This document shows, in pieces, positions 1 to 7,688 of a stretch of 36,965 bases of DNA. Under the pieces are notes generated by a model, which saw only the letters and a list, made by a program, of their open reading frames with translations, ran no database searches and was not told the origin of the DNA. The translations under genes were made by a program, and so were the position numbers. Each line of letters opens with the position of its first letter. Position 1 is the stretch's first letter. The stretch lies in NCBI GenBank assembly GCA_029261555.1, contig JAJDBB010000115.1:1-36965 (forward strand). Reading direction: 5' to 3'. Origin of the DNA: Nitrospinaceae bacterium (GTDB lineage Bacteria; Nitrospinota; Nitrospinia; Nitrospinales; JACRGP01).

Positions 1-459
1 GCGTTGAATATCCTCTTTAACGCCGCGTCCCCAACGAATCAACTCGATTCCAAGATTGCGGCTACCCCGTGCCCGCGCCACGACGTCGATTATTTCCAGA
101 TCTGGACTCAGAATGATCACGTTGTCGTTGCAATGCTGGAGTCGGTCGGACAGAGAGAAATCAGCTTTAAGGTTCCTGTCGGTGACTACCCGGCACATCT
201 CCCCAAAACCATGCAGATTTTTTGCCAAAATTACGGCATAGGTCCCGGTTTCGGGATCGTCGATCTCCGCGCCAAAGATGGGACGGATACCTGCAGACCG
301 AGCGGCCTTTTGAAAGGCGACGGCGCCGTAGGCGGCGTTGGAGTCCGTCAACGCCAGGGCAGAAAAGCCCATCTTTACGGAGGTTTGGACCAGCGCCTCC
401 ACGCTCGCCGTTCCGCGCAATAACGAATAGAAACTGTGGCAATTCAGGGGTATCCACAT
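1..459 (-). CDS. C-family DNA polymerase (DnaE-type) PHP domain, 5' part only
   Basis: The minus strand is open from an ATG at 459 to the left edge (153 codons, no stop), so this is the N-terminal part of a gene that continues outside the window. The protein begins MWIPLNCHSFYSLLRGTAS and contains ALALTDSNAAYGAV and AGIRPIFGAEI. This is the usual order of the PHP domain at the N-terminus of DNA polymerase III alpha subunits and their error-prone relatives (DnaE/DnaE2/ImuC). The first PHP metal motif, normally HxH, reads NCH, and the LTDHD-type motif reads LTDSN. Metal-dependent activity of the PHP domain may therefore be lost, as in several known alpha subunits. Which DnaE class it belongs to (replicative or mutagenic cassette) cannot be told from 153 residues. 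It lies just outside the putative glycan island. Confidence 0.85.
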   Translation of the reverse strand, partial: MWIPLNCHSFYSLLRGTASVEALVQTSVKMGFSALALTDSNAAYGAVAFQKAARSAGIRPIFGAEIDDPETGTYAVILAKNLHGFGEMCRVVTDRNLKADFSLSDRLQHCNDNVIILSPDLEIIDVVARARGSRNLGIELIRWGRGVKEDIQR

Positions 460-1098
460 ACGAAAAAAAAGCGAAAATAAGACTCAAAAAAAATGAAATG
501 AATTTCCGGGATTTATCCGTCAGCGTAGTCGAAATCAGCCTCTGGGTCAAGCAAGGAACGAATTGACATTTTTCTGATTCATTTCTCAAACGCTAGCCAT
601 AAAGAAAAAGGTTTATGGCATTTGCCATAAACCCTTGTTTTAATTCATGCGCCTGCCAAGCCGCCTTGAGATCGCCGAAATCGTGCGTGGGTAATTTCTC
701 GGGACTCGATACACGCGCCCGGACTTGTCCTGGAAAGATTGCGGAAAAACCGTCCGCCTATTGGGAAGGTTCAGGCGTTTGATTTAATTTGCGAAACCTT
801 CGGGGCCAACATAAAAGCCGTTATGGAAGTTGGCGGCGATCCGCGCTCCTTTTTTATGCCGCGATTGCTTTTACTCCTCAAAATCTTTAACTATTCTATT
901 TACCCCTATTTTTCTCTGTTTTCGACGCTCATTGGCTACCAATAGAGCTTCCCATTTTCACAAAGAGGTACAATTCAATCGGTTAAAAACTTAGCATTAA
1001 ATTTGGATCAGTTTCTGGGGGAGGGAAGATTACATCACTTACTTAATGTGGGAGTACCGTCAGATGAGAAGATTTAAATCTCTGGGGCATGCACAACA
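460..1098. other. Intergenic region with no convincing gene; left border of the island
   Basis: About 640 bp separate the polymerase start from the stop of the SBBP-repeat gene. It holds the terminator-like repeat at 586-653. A TTG-initiated 68-codon frame at 739-945 has a protein-like first half (RPPIGKVQAFDLICETFGAN) but a low-complexity hydrophobic tail and no clear ribosome binding site. I treat it as a possible gene remnant, not a gene. Nothing else is recognisable; the rest is AT-rich with no clear promoter. Confidence 0.5.
586..653 (-). repeat. Left copy of the tRNA-Arg-tail/terminator repeat (possible att-like duplication)
   Basis: This stretch is nearly the same as 25475-25554: TCAAACGCTAGCC, then ATAAAGAAAAA, a hairpin, CCCTTG, and ATTCATGCGCC. 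The last six bases (648-653) equal the 3' end of the tRNA-Arg gene at the right copy, and then similarity stops. The hairpin (610-620 paired with 623-633) is perfect, and read on the minus strand it is followed by a T-rich run, so it has the form of a factor-independent terminator. Here it has no tRNA in front of it. That is what remains at the distal end after an element integrates at a tRNA 3' end, although only six tRNA bases are kept. Confidence 0.7.
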
Positions 1099-3777
1099 CT
1101 AATTCAGCCCCGAGAAGTTGGCGGAGCTGAACGCGCGGCTGTCCTGCATGTCGCCGATGAATTCCATGGCAAATCCGGTGGAGCTATGCAAAATCACAAC
1201 CGCTCCCCAGAACGTTAACGCTCTGATGTCCGGAAAACCATTTCCTCTTTTCACAAGCGGATTACTTAAGGAACTGAACCCCAGATTTCCTGCCCCTACC
1301 GCGCCACTGTTCAAGATTAAAAACCGGTCGTTGGGATTGCTGTCAGGACCAAATACAAAGTTAGTCGCCGTGATGAACACTCTCTGCAAATCGCCGGACA
1401 ATATCGAAAACTCCAGCGACCCTCGCAGGCTGCCGTCCGTATTCAGAGCGGTCATGACAACGCCGATTTCGGTGCTCATGCCGGCAAGCGAGGGGTGTGC
1501 AACGGAGATAAAAGTGTAAAGAGTATCCTGCGCCTGCCAGTAGGGAGACACAACTTCAAATGGGGGTATCGAATCGGAATCAAACAAATATTTAACCACA
1601 AACCCATCGAATCCTCCTACAACCGAATCGAGGACTCCCGCGGTCTTCGGAAAGTCAGAGGATTTCGTATATCCTGTAATATAAGCGTTTCCCCAAAAAT
1701 CCAAGGCAATACCGTTTCCACTGTCATTTTCTGCGCCCCCCAAATAAGTTGAAAAAGTCAGCTTCGATCCGGCCGCGTTCAACTTGGATATGAAGGCTTC
1801 CTGATCCGGTGCCGGTCCCCGCGTGAAATCTATGGCGTTCAAAGTCGTCGGGAAATCAGCGGATTGCGTAAGACCTGTAACGTAGGTATTTAGCGAAGAA
1901 TCTACGGCAATCGCATGTCCAAAATCACTTGCCAACCCTCCCAGGTAGGTGGAAAAAGTCAGAGCCGAACCCGACGCATTTATTTTAGTTACAAATGCGT
2001 CAGACAACCCCCCAAGGTTGGAATCGACTCCGCCCACGGTCGGAAAATCCGAGGAACCTGTATCCCCTACAATATAAGCGTTTCCCGAAGAATCCAAGGC
2101 AATGCCGCGGGCAGTTTCAGAAAGTGTACCTCCCAGATAAGTGGAATAAGTCAGCGCCGAACCGGCCGCGTTCACTTTGGATACAAAAGCGTCGGACCCA
2201 TCCAGGGAGGAATCGACGCCTCCTACAAATGGGAAGTCCGAGGAAGCTGTATTCCCTACAATATAAGCATTTCCTGAAGAGTCCACGGCGACGCCTCTTC
2301 CAGTTTCATTTTGTCCGCCTCCCAGATAAGAGGAGTAAATCAACGCCGAACCGGCGGAATTTAATTTAGAAACAAAAGCGTCTCGGGTTCCGCCCAGGTT
2401 GGAATCGATAAAGCCTCCTATAAACGGGAAATCCGAGGAACTTGTATCCCCAACAACATAAGCGTTTCCTGAAGAATCCACGGCAATGCCGCTTCCAAAT
2501 AGAGCCTCATCGGTCGAGCCTCCCAGATAAGTGGAATAAATCAATGCCGATCCAGCCGAGTTTATTTTAGACACAAATGCGTCCGACGACCCACCAAGTG
2601 TGGAATCGATAGAACTCCCTGCAAACGGAAAATCCGAGGATAATGTTTTCCCTGTAACGTAAGCGTTTCCCGAAGAGTCTATAGCAATACCGCCGGCGGT
2701 TTCAGTGCTTGAACCTCCCAGATAAGTGGAATAAATCAATGCCGATCCAGCCGAGTTTATTTTAGACACAAATGCATCCGACGACCCACCCAGGTTGGAA
2801 TCGATAAATCCTCCAATAAAGGGAAAGTCCGAGGAAAATGTATATCCAAAAACGTATGCCCTTGGCGAAGTTCCCGAAGGTTCAAGGGCAATAGCGCTTC
2901 CCTGATCAAAACCCGCTCCTCCCAGATAAGTGGCAAACGATATGCTGGGGTCGATAACCAGAACTTTTTCTGGATCGTATTCTCCGACGTCAAATCCGAC
3001 GAGGTTATCGCCCAGCAAAACGTATTTGCCTGGAACCGAAATTCGTTCGCCGGCGTATTGCTGATAAACAACCGGAGCGTTTTGCAAAATGCGTCCCGAC
3101 TTCACTTGCAAGATCAGGTTGCCCGCGTCATCAATCTCTATCGCGTCCTGCCCCTCGAAATTTATTTTTATGGTATCCGGGTCGACGCCAGGCGAGACCT
3201 CGAAATCGTATTCCAATTGTTGTGGATTTCCGTAATAGATCATGTCGATCCCCGGATAAGCCTCCTGATAGCGCACCCGGCCAAAATTTGTTATTTCCGT
3301 TCGCCATTTCGCCGGGTCGGAGCCGATGAAATAATTACTTTTCGTGACCAGTTCATCTTCGCCCAGCATTTTTGGCGAAGGGTTGGCGTTCAACAAACTC
3401 ATGCTCACAACAGCGCGTTGGGTTTCGGGACTTTCCAGAGAAACTTTTTCAACGGAACCGGTTGCAGGTTTTGCAGGCTCAACAGGCAGGACCATCACCG
3501 CCGATTGCGGCGTTAAAAAGAGGGAGTACCCTCGATCCCGCGCAAGGAATTTTACCCGCTCGTCTGTTTGCCCAAGGTTAGCCTCAAAACGAATGGGAAG
3601 CTTGCCGTAAGTTTCGCTCAGCTGAGCATTAATCTCGGTTGCAGCCAAGTTGAAAGCCTTCTTCATCGACGGTTTGAGGTGAACGCGCTTACTGGGAGAG
3701 ATTTGAAAATAAAGAAAAATTGAAACGACAAGGAAGGAAAAAAGCAGGGCAGTAAGCGGGCGTCTTGAAAACAACAT
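1099..3777 (-). CDS. Exported SBBP (beta-propeller) repeat protein
   Basis: 892 residues. An N-terminal hydrophobic segment (about 9-26) acts as signal peptide or anchor. Residues about 58-270 (LPIRFEANLGQTDERVKFLA...) match the N-terminal domain that commonly precedes SBBP repeats. Residues about 280-735 hold roughly eight SBBP-type repeats with the pattern DSSGNAYVVG-T-SSDFP...GG-DAFVSK-N-AGSAL-YSTYLGG, expected to fold as a beta-propeller. The last 150 residues form a separate domain that I do not recognise. A strong Shine-Dalgarno, AGGAGG, lies just ahead of the ATG. The family is usually cell-surface or secreted, and its function is unknown. It is the last minus-strand gene of the island, about 380 bp from its neighbour, and may have its own promoter. 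Neighbouring repeats are almost identical in DNA, which suggests recent expansion or gene conversion. Confidence 0.85.
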   Translation of the reverse strand: MLFSRRPLTALLFSFLVVSIFLYFQISPSKRVHLKPSMKKAFNLAATEINAQLSETYGKLPIRFEANLGQTDERVKFLARDRGYSLFLTPQSAVMVLPVEPAKPATGSVEKVSLESPETQRAVVSMSLLNANPSPKMLGEDELVTKSNYFIGSDPAKWRTEITNFGRVRYQEAYPGIDMIYYGNPQQLEYDFEVSPGVDPDTIKINFEGQDAIEIDDAGNLILQVKSGRILQNAPVVYQQYAGERISVPGKYVLLGDNLVGFDVGEYDPEKVLVIDPSISFATYLGGAGFDQGSAIALEPSGTSPRAYVFGYTFSSDFPFIGGFIDSNLGGSSDAFVSKINSAGSALIYSTYLGGSSTETAGGIAIDSSGNAYVTGKTLSSDFPFAGSSIDSTLGGSSDAFVSKINSAGSALIYSTYLGGSTDEALFGSGIAVDSSGNAYVVGDTSSSDFPFIGGFIDSNLGGTRDAFVSKLNSAGSALIYSSYLGGGQNETGRGVAVDSSGNAYIVGNTASSDFPFVGGVDSSLDGSDAFVSKVNAAGSALTYSTYLGGTLSETARGIALDSSGNAYIVGDTGSSDFPTVGGVDSNLGGLSDAFVTKINASGSALTFSTYLGGLASDFGHAIAVDSSLNTYVTGLTQSADFPTTLNAIDFTRGPAPDQEAFISKLNAAGSKLTFSTYLGGAENDSGNGIALDFWGNAYITGYTKSSDFPKTAGVLDSVVGGFDGFVVKYLFDSDSIPPFEVVSPYWQAQDTLYTFISVAHPSLAGMSTEIGVVMTALNTDGSLRGSLEFSILSGDLQRVFITATNFVFGPDSNPNDRFLILNSGAVGAGNLGFSSLSNPLVKRGNGFPDIRALTFWGAVVILHSSTGFAMEFIGDMQDSRAFSSANFSGLN
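1640..2960 (-). repeat. Tandem coding repeats of the SBBP propeller
   Basis: Successive units of about 170-200 bp carry the same phrases, for example CCCAGATAAGTGGAATAA and GCGTTTCC(T/C)GAAGA(A/G)TC. A block of roughly 60 bp starting near 2519 recurs almost without change near 2717, 198 bp away. Units differ slightly in length, so copy number could vary between strains. Confidence 0.75.
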
Positions 3778-4161
3778 CTATCCTCCTATTATAGAAAAGG
3801 ATCAACCTTATACAAACCGGGGTAAGTTAAATATTTCTATCTATAAATTAAGGAATTCTTAAAACAGAATGTAAGGTATTTGTGGAAAGACGCCGGAAAA
3901 TAATCAATCAGGCAACTATTAATTACTATAGCAAATAATTTTCGGCTTATCAATAAGAGCTCTGGACGGGAACAATCATTAGGTAGTTGAGTTTGCGTCG
4001 GATTTAGGCATCATGACAAAATTATACAACCGCCACTGGCGACTGAATAATTTTTTCTGGATTCCGCTCAAAAGTTCCGGAGGACCTGGTTTCCTTGGGT
4101 GAGGCCCGAAATCCCTTCCTTACGCCGCGTCAGCCTCCCCTGATCATCGTCTTTATTGTAT
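3778..4161. other. Intergenic region, nothing recognised except the SBBP gene's ribosome binding site
   Basis: 384 bp between two minus-strand genes. It is AT-rich near 3778-3960 and GC-richer near 4080-4160. I see the AGGAGG ribosome binding site of the SBBP gene at its left edge, but no tRNA, no convincing terminator hairpin and no open frame of useful length. A promoter for the SBBP gene is likely here, but I cannot place it. Confidence 0.4.
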
Positions 4162-5058
4162 TCAGGATTCGACCTTGGTAGTCAGGTTTTTTAACAAAAG
4201 TTTCTTTTTGGCTACTGTTTCCTCGTCGCTCATAAACACCAAATCAATGTGGTCGTTTCCCGGGCGATATTCCAAGGCACCCTTAAAAAGAAAACCGCTA
4301 TTTTTTTCCAGGTACTTTGGGAATTTGTAAAAAATATCGGGTCTTGGCATTCCCATTTTAGCCTCCCCGAGCTTTTTCCCGGCATAATGCACCTGAATCG
4401 TGTTGATGTTGGAGTCGGATAAGACCCATCCACGAAGGAATATTGATTCATTGCCTTGTTTGTAGAATTCGGATATCCCCAATTCAACCGGCAACGCTTC
4501 TCGCAGGAAATAAACCGAATAAACCGTTTTGTTTGGCAATTTGATGGGGATGAGGGTCATGCCATGGAGGGAGGATGTTTTGTCTGCGGCAAATGGTTGG
4601 GTCTCTCGATCGAGAACAATGATATTCCCGTTCTGCAATGTCTTCTGTCCGCCCAGCAAGTCCTTCACGTATTGGAATTTGATTCGGGAATATGCCTTGG
4701 AAGCGTAATCAAGGTTATATACGTGTCTGGATTTACGATTGTAATAAACAGGTTGCAGGAATTTCAGCTTTGACTCCCTTTGGAATTTGTAAATGGCGTC
4801 CAATACAATCAGAGAATCAAAGTATCTTGCCCGGCTGTCTGTATCGCGGTATTTGTTGATAAGATTCCAAAAGTAACGAGGGTTCTTTTCCAGATTTGTC
4901 GCCAAATAATATTTCATTAAACTGAAGGAGCCGCGCGTCTCTTTTTTGAGATAAGTGTTGGAAGCGGGGTCCTGAAATAAAGGGGAGAATCCCAAGGCTG
5001 AATAAAAATTAAAGAAAAGGATCGCGAGTGAAATCCCTGTTATGGTTTTTTGAATCAC
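4162..5058 (-). CDS. Small exported protein ending in the shared GW module
   Basis: 298 residues with an N-terminal hydrophobic segment (about 5-23), probably a signal peptide. Residues 30-190 are not recognised. Residues about 193-290 hold a module shared with two other proteins of this cluster: FLRGWVLSDSNINTIQVH, then KLGEAKMGMPRPDIF, KFPKYLEKNSGFLF, and a final strand-rich part. The start overlaps the stop of the upstream membrane-protein gene by four bases (ATGA type), so the two are probably translationally coupled and function together. The module looks like a beta-sandwich with a carbohydrate-binding or adhesive role, by analogy with exported proteins carrying GW...RPDV...SGF patterns; this is inference. 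The function of the whole protein is unknown. Confidence 0.7.
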   Translation of the reverse strand: MIQKTITGISLAILFFNFYSALGFSPLFQDPASNTYLKKETRGSFSLMKYYLATNLEKNPRYFWNLINKYRDTDSRARYFDSLIVLDAIYKFQRESKLKFLQPVYYNRKSRHVYNLDYASKAYSRIKFQYVKDLLGGQKTLQNGNIIVLDRETQPFAADKTSSLHGMTLIPIKLPNKTVYSVYFLREALPVELGISEFYKQGNESIFLRGWVLSDSNINTIQVHYAGKKLGEAKMGMPRPDIFYKFPKYLEKNSGFLFKGALEYRPGNDHIDLVFMSDEETVAKKKLLLKNLTTKVES

Positions 5059-6248
5059 GCGGATTCCTTGAGCTTAAGTTGCAACATTAAGGAAATGGAG
5101 AAAATCAGATAAGGAACCAGGTTCTTGCTCTCCACAACGAAGAATATTGAATATATTAAAACCAAGGGGGCGTGCAAGGCGCCCAGGCCGAATAGCAAGG
5201 AAGAATTGATTTTGTTTCGGTAATTCGTCCGAAATATAAAAAATAAATAGATTGGAAGAGCGGGAAAGAAAACCACTAAAAAAGAATGTTGTGTCATAGC
5301 CCAGTCGTGCTTTGCAACGAGCAGGGTCGCGGGAAATAAAAGCGCCGTATAAATTTTGTTAGGCGTCAAGGTAAAGCCGTAAATAAAATTTTCAGCTACA
5401 AGCAGGATCAGAAGGGCGAGGCAAAAAACAAACAAATCCCATTTCAAAAAAGCCCGCCGGAACCCCTCTCCACCGCTTCGAACCCACCGGGAAAAACCGA
5501 TGAATAAGAAAACAAAAACAATGGATTCTGGTCTGGCCATGAAGGCGGCATAGCAAAAAAAGGCTCCAAAAATGGAACTGGTTATCCTCAACCACCGGGA
5601 TTCAATTCGTGGGTTGACAAAGACAACCAGAAAAATTCCAATCCCGGAAAAGGTTGTGAGCGCATTTTCTGTAATGCCCTGGCGGGCGACGGATAGGATG
5701 GCGGGCGATGAAATAATAACCAGCAGGGGCAATAGCAGGAACTTAAGAGGCGGGCAACTCGATGATGGATTGTTTAGAGCGGTGATAAAAAGCAGCGTCA
5801 CTGCGCCGGAAAAAAACGCCATGCAGACAAACTGGTAAACCAATGCCTTCAAGGAGGGTTTATCCACCCATCGCATTGGAAGATTTGTCAGATAGTTAAA
5901 GTAAAGAGTTCCTCTTAAGTAAAAATTATGAAAAAAAGCGTAGGTGGATACCATGTCTGTGCCGTAGTGGATAGACATGTTTTGGTCAAAATCCTGTTGG
6001 GTCTTGGGATTAATGTTGACGCCCCAGGTCTCCAAATTGGAAATCTGTTTATATAATTCATCAGACCGGGAAACAAAATCTTTGTGAATCACGTGAATCA
6101 TTTGGCTGTTGTTGTGGAATTTCTGGTGGTCCCAATGAACCGATATCTGAGGACCTAGGAAATTTAAATTCCCTAAAACCAGAACGGTGAGAAAGGAGAA
6201 CCAGATCGTCAACGCCTGTTTCACAAGAGTTCGATTCATAAAATCCAT
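5055..6248 (-). CDS. Polytopic membrane protein, possibly a GT-C-type glycosyltransferase
   Basis: 397 residues. One membrane segment lies at about 10-30. A hydrophilic stretch of about 100 residues follows (containing SVHWDHQKFHN and NMSIHYGTDMVSTYAFFHN), and then eight or so further membrane segments to the C-terminus. A first helix followed by a large extracytoplasmic loop and many helices is the general plan of GT-C glycosyltransferases and oligosaccharide-modifying membrane proteins. No diagnostic motif proves this. It sits between a GT4 gene (about 100 bp upstream) and the GW-module exported protein, with which it overlaps by four bases. The start could also be the second methionine, three codons in. 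I am sure of the gene and unsure of the function. Confidence 0.65.
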   Translation of the reverse strand: MDFMNRTLVKQALTIWFSFLTVLVLGNLNFLGPQISVHWDHQKFHNNSQMIHVIHKDFVSRSDELYKQISNLETWGVNINPKTQQDFDQNMSIHYGTDMVSTYAFFHNFYLRGTLYFNYLTNLPMRWVDKPSLKALVYQFVCMAFFSGAVTLLFITALNNPSSSCPPLKFLLLPLLVIISSPAILSVARQGITENALTTFSGIGIFLVVFVNPRIESRWLRITSSIFGAFFCYAAFMARPESIVFVFLFIGFSRWVRSGGEGFRRAFLKWDLFVFCLALLILLVAENFIYGFTLTPNKIYTALLFPATLLVAKHDWAMTQHSFLVVFFPALPIYLFFIFRTNYRNKINSSLLFGLGALHAPLVLIYSIFFVVESKNLVPYLIFSISLMLQLKLKESA

Positions 6249-6351
6249 GAGGAAGGTATTTACTGGATACTGGGTTTATCGCTATTTATTGCAAAGGGTA
6301 GTTTCCTTCTACTCTTTTCTTCTCACTCGGATACTTCCATGTTTATGAGGC

Positions 6352-7629
6352 CTAGCCCTTATTGTTGTTGTGAATTATTCTCCGGCAAAACCTAAGCAAG
6401 GTAATTCCTACCAGAGTAAATAGAATGGGCAGGGATTTGAAAGCCATTGGCAATAAAGTATTCTTATTTATATTTTGGGCTGGCAAGGCCTTTTGGGTTG
6501 CTTTAATTGACGGCTTGTCGTCTTGCTCTAGAGCAAGGTAGTTCTGTAAAATAGCTTCCAGCCGCGGGGCATTTTTTTCAAAATTGCAGAGGCTGTAAAT
6601 ATTTTCTCTTAAGTTCTGGTCTTGGGGCCGGTTTGGATGATCTTGAAGGATACGGACGGCCAGGTTTCTTAAGGCCATGATTTTTCCCCGGGGAGAATAA
6701 TATATCCCGTTCCGGCTCACTTCTCTCAACACAGGAAGGTCGTAAGCCACGCAGGGAGTGTTGCAGTATTGCGATTCTACCGGGGGATAACCAAATCCTT
6801 CGAAATAAGAGGTGTAAATCATCAGCCTAGATTTTTTTATCAATTTGAATTTTTCATAGTCGCTCAATTGAAACAGGAACTCCACTTTCATTTCAAATCG
6901 TTTCGCATTGAGTTTGATTTCTTCCAACAACTCTTGATTTTCTTCAGAGACGTCCGAGGTTCCCAGCATCAATGTCAAAGTGTAGCCTTTGAATTCTTTG
7001 CAAAGAATTCCCAGTAAATCCTGAGCCCCTTTGTGCTTGTCTCTGGGTCTTGCCATCGCCACGATACGGTTTTCCCTGGTTTGATCGGGGATCGAGTCGG
7101 CGCAGTAACTATTTATGGAAGGGTACCAGTAATCGAAGTATGTGTTCTTTGGATAGTCGACATAAAACTGCTCTGCATATTTATTGGATTCCTTTGCGCT
7201 GGACAAAACCAGGCAACCGTCTTTGCAGGCCGCCCGCCAATCCCTCCAACGGTCCAGATCGACCGGCGCAGCGGCATATTCGTTGAACCAATTTCCCGAT
7301 TCAAAATTTAATAGCGCCAGTTTAGCGCGGCGCTCTCTGGCAAAAGATCGTACCCGGGAGAAAAATGTATCTTTAGGCTTGGATGGATGAGGAACCAAAA
7401 CGACAATATCAAAAGGCCCTTCGGGCAGGTTCTCCTTAAAATCCGAAGTGTCCACGGGAATAACCGCATGGGTTCTGGTTTTAAAGTCATCATAAAAAAT
7501 GGGGCGGTTATTGGATATGTAGTAGACCTCGTTTCCCATATGGCCTAAAGATAAGGCTAATACCAATGCATGATAACGTCCGCCTGAATAGACCCCCTGG
7601 GGATTTTTGACAAAAACGGCGATTCTCAT
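6352..7629 (-). CDS. GT4-family glycosyltransferase with a C-terminal membrane anchor
   Basis: 425 residues. The N-terminus MRIAVFVKNPQGVYSGGRYH is a GT-B donor/acceptor-type start. The catalytic C-terminal half has TSYFEGFGYPPVESQYC, the E-x7-E signature of GT4 (Glu277 and Glu285), followed by CVAYDLPVLREV. This predicts a retaining transferase that uses a nucleotide-sugar. Residues about 392-415 form a hydrophobic helix followed by an arginine-rich end, so the enzyme is probably tail-anchored at the inner membrane, which is unusual for GT4 enzymes. It lies about 60 bp downstream of the repeat/GT4/DUF115 fusion gene on the same strand. Sugar specificity cannot be read from the sequence. Confidence 0.85.
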   Translation of the reverse strand: MRIAVFVKNPQGVYSGGRYHALVLALSLGHMGNEVYYISNNRPIFYDDFKTRTHAVIPVDTSDFKENLPEGPFDIVVLVPHPSKPKDTFFSRVRSFARERRAKLALLNFESGNWFNEYAAAPVDLDRWRDWRAACKDGCLVLSSAKESNKYAEQFYVDYPKNTYFDYWYPSINSYCADSIPDQTRENRIVAMARPRDKHKGAQDLLGILCKEFKGYTLTLMLGTSDVSEENQELLEEIKLNAKRFEMKVEFLFQLSDYEKFKLIKKSRLMIYTSYFEGFGYPPVESQYCNTPCVAYDLPVLREVSRNGIYYSPRGKIMALRNLAVRILQDHPNRPQDQNLRENIYSLCNFEKNAPRLEAILQNYLALEQDDKPSIKATQKALPAQNINKNTLLPMAFKSLPILFTLVGITLLRFCRRIIHNNNKG

Positions 7630-7688
7630 GTCCAGACTCTATTGTTTAGAGGTTTTAATATCAGGCTCTTCGCCTAAAACGAAGACGA

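Noticed and set aside
739-945. 68-codon TTG-started plus-strand frame in the left intergenic region
   Set aside because: Rare start, no ribosome binding site, hydrophobic low-complexity second half and no recognisable family; at most a gene remnant.
1085-1120. Hairpin GGGGC...GCCCC near the SBBP stop codon as a terminator
   Set aside because: Only five base pairs, long loop and no T-run following on the minus strand.
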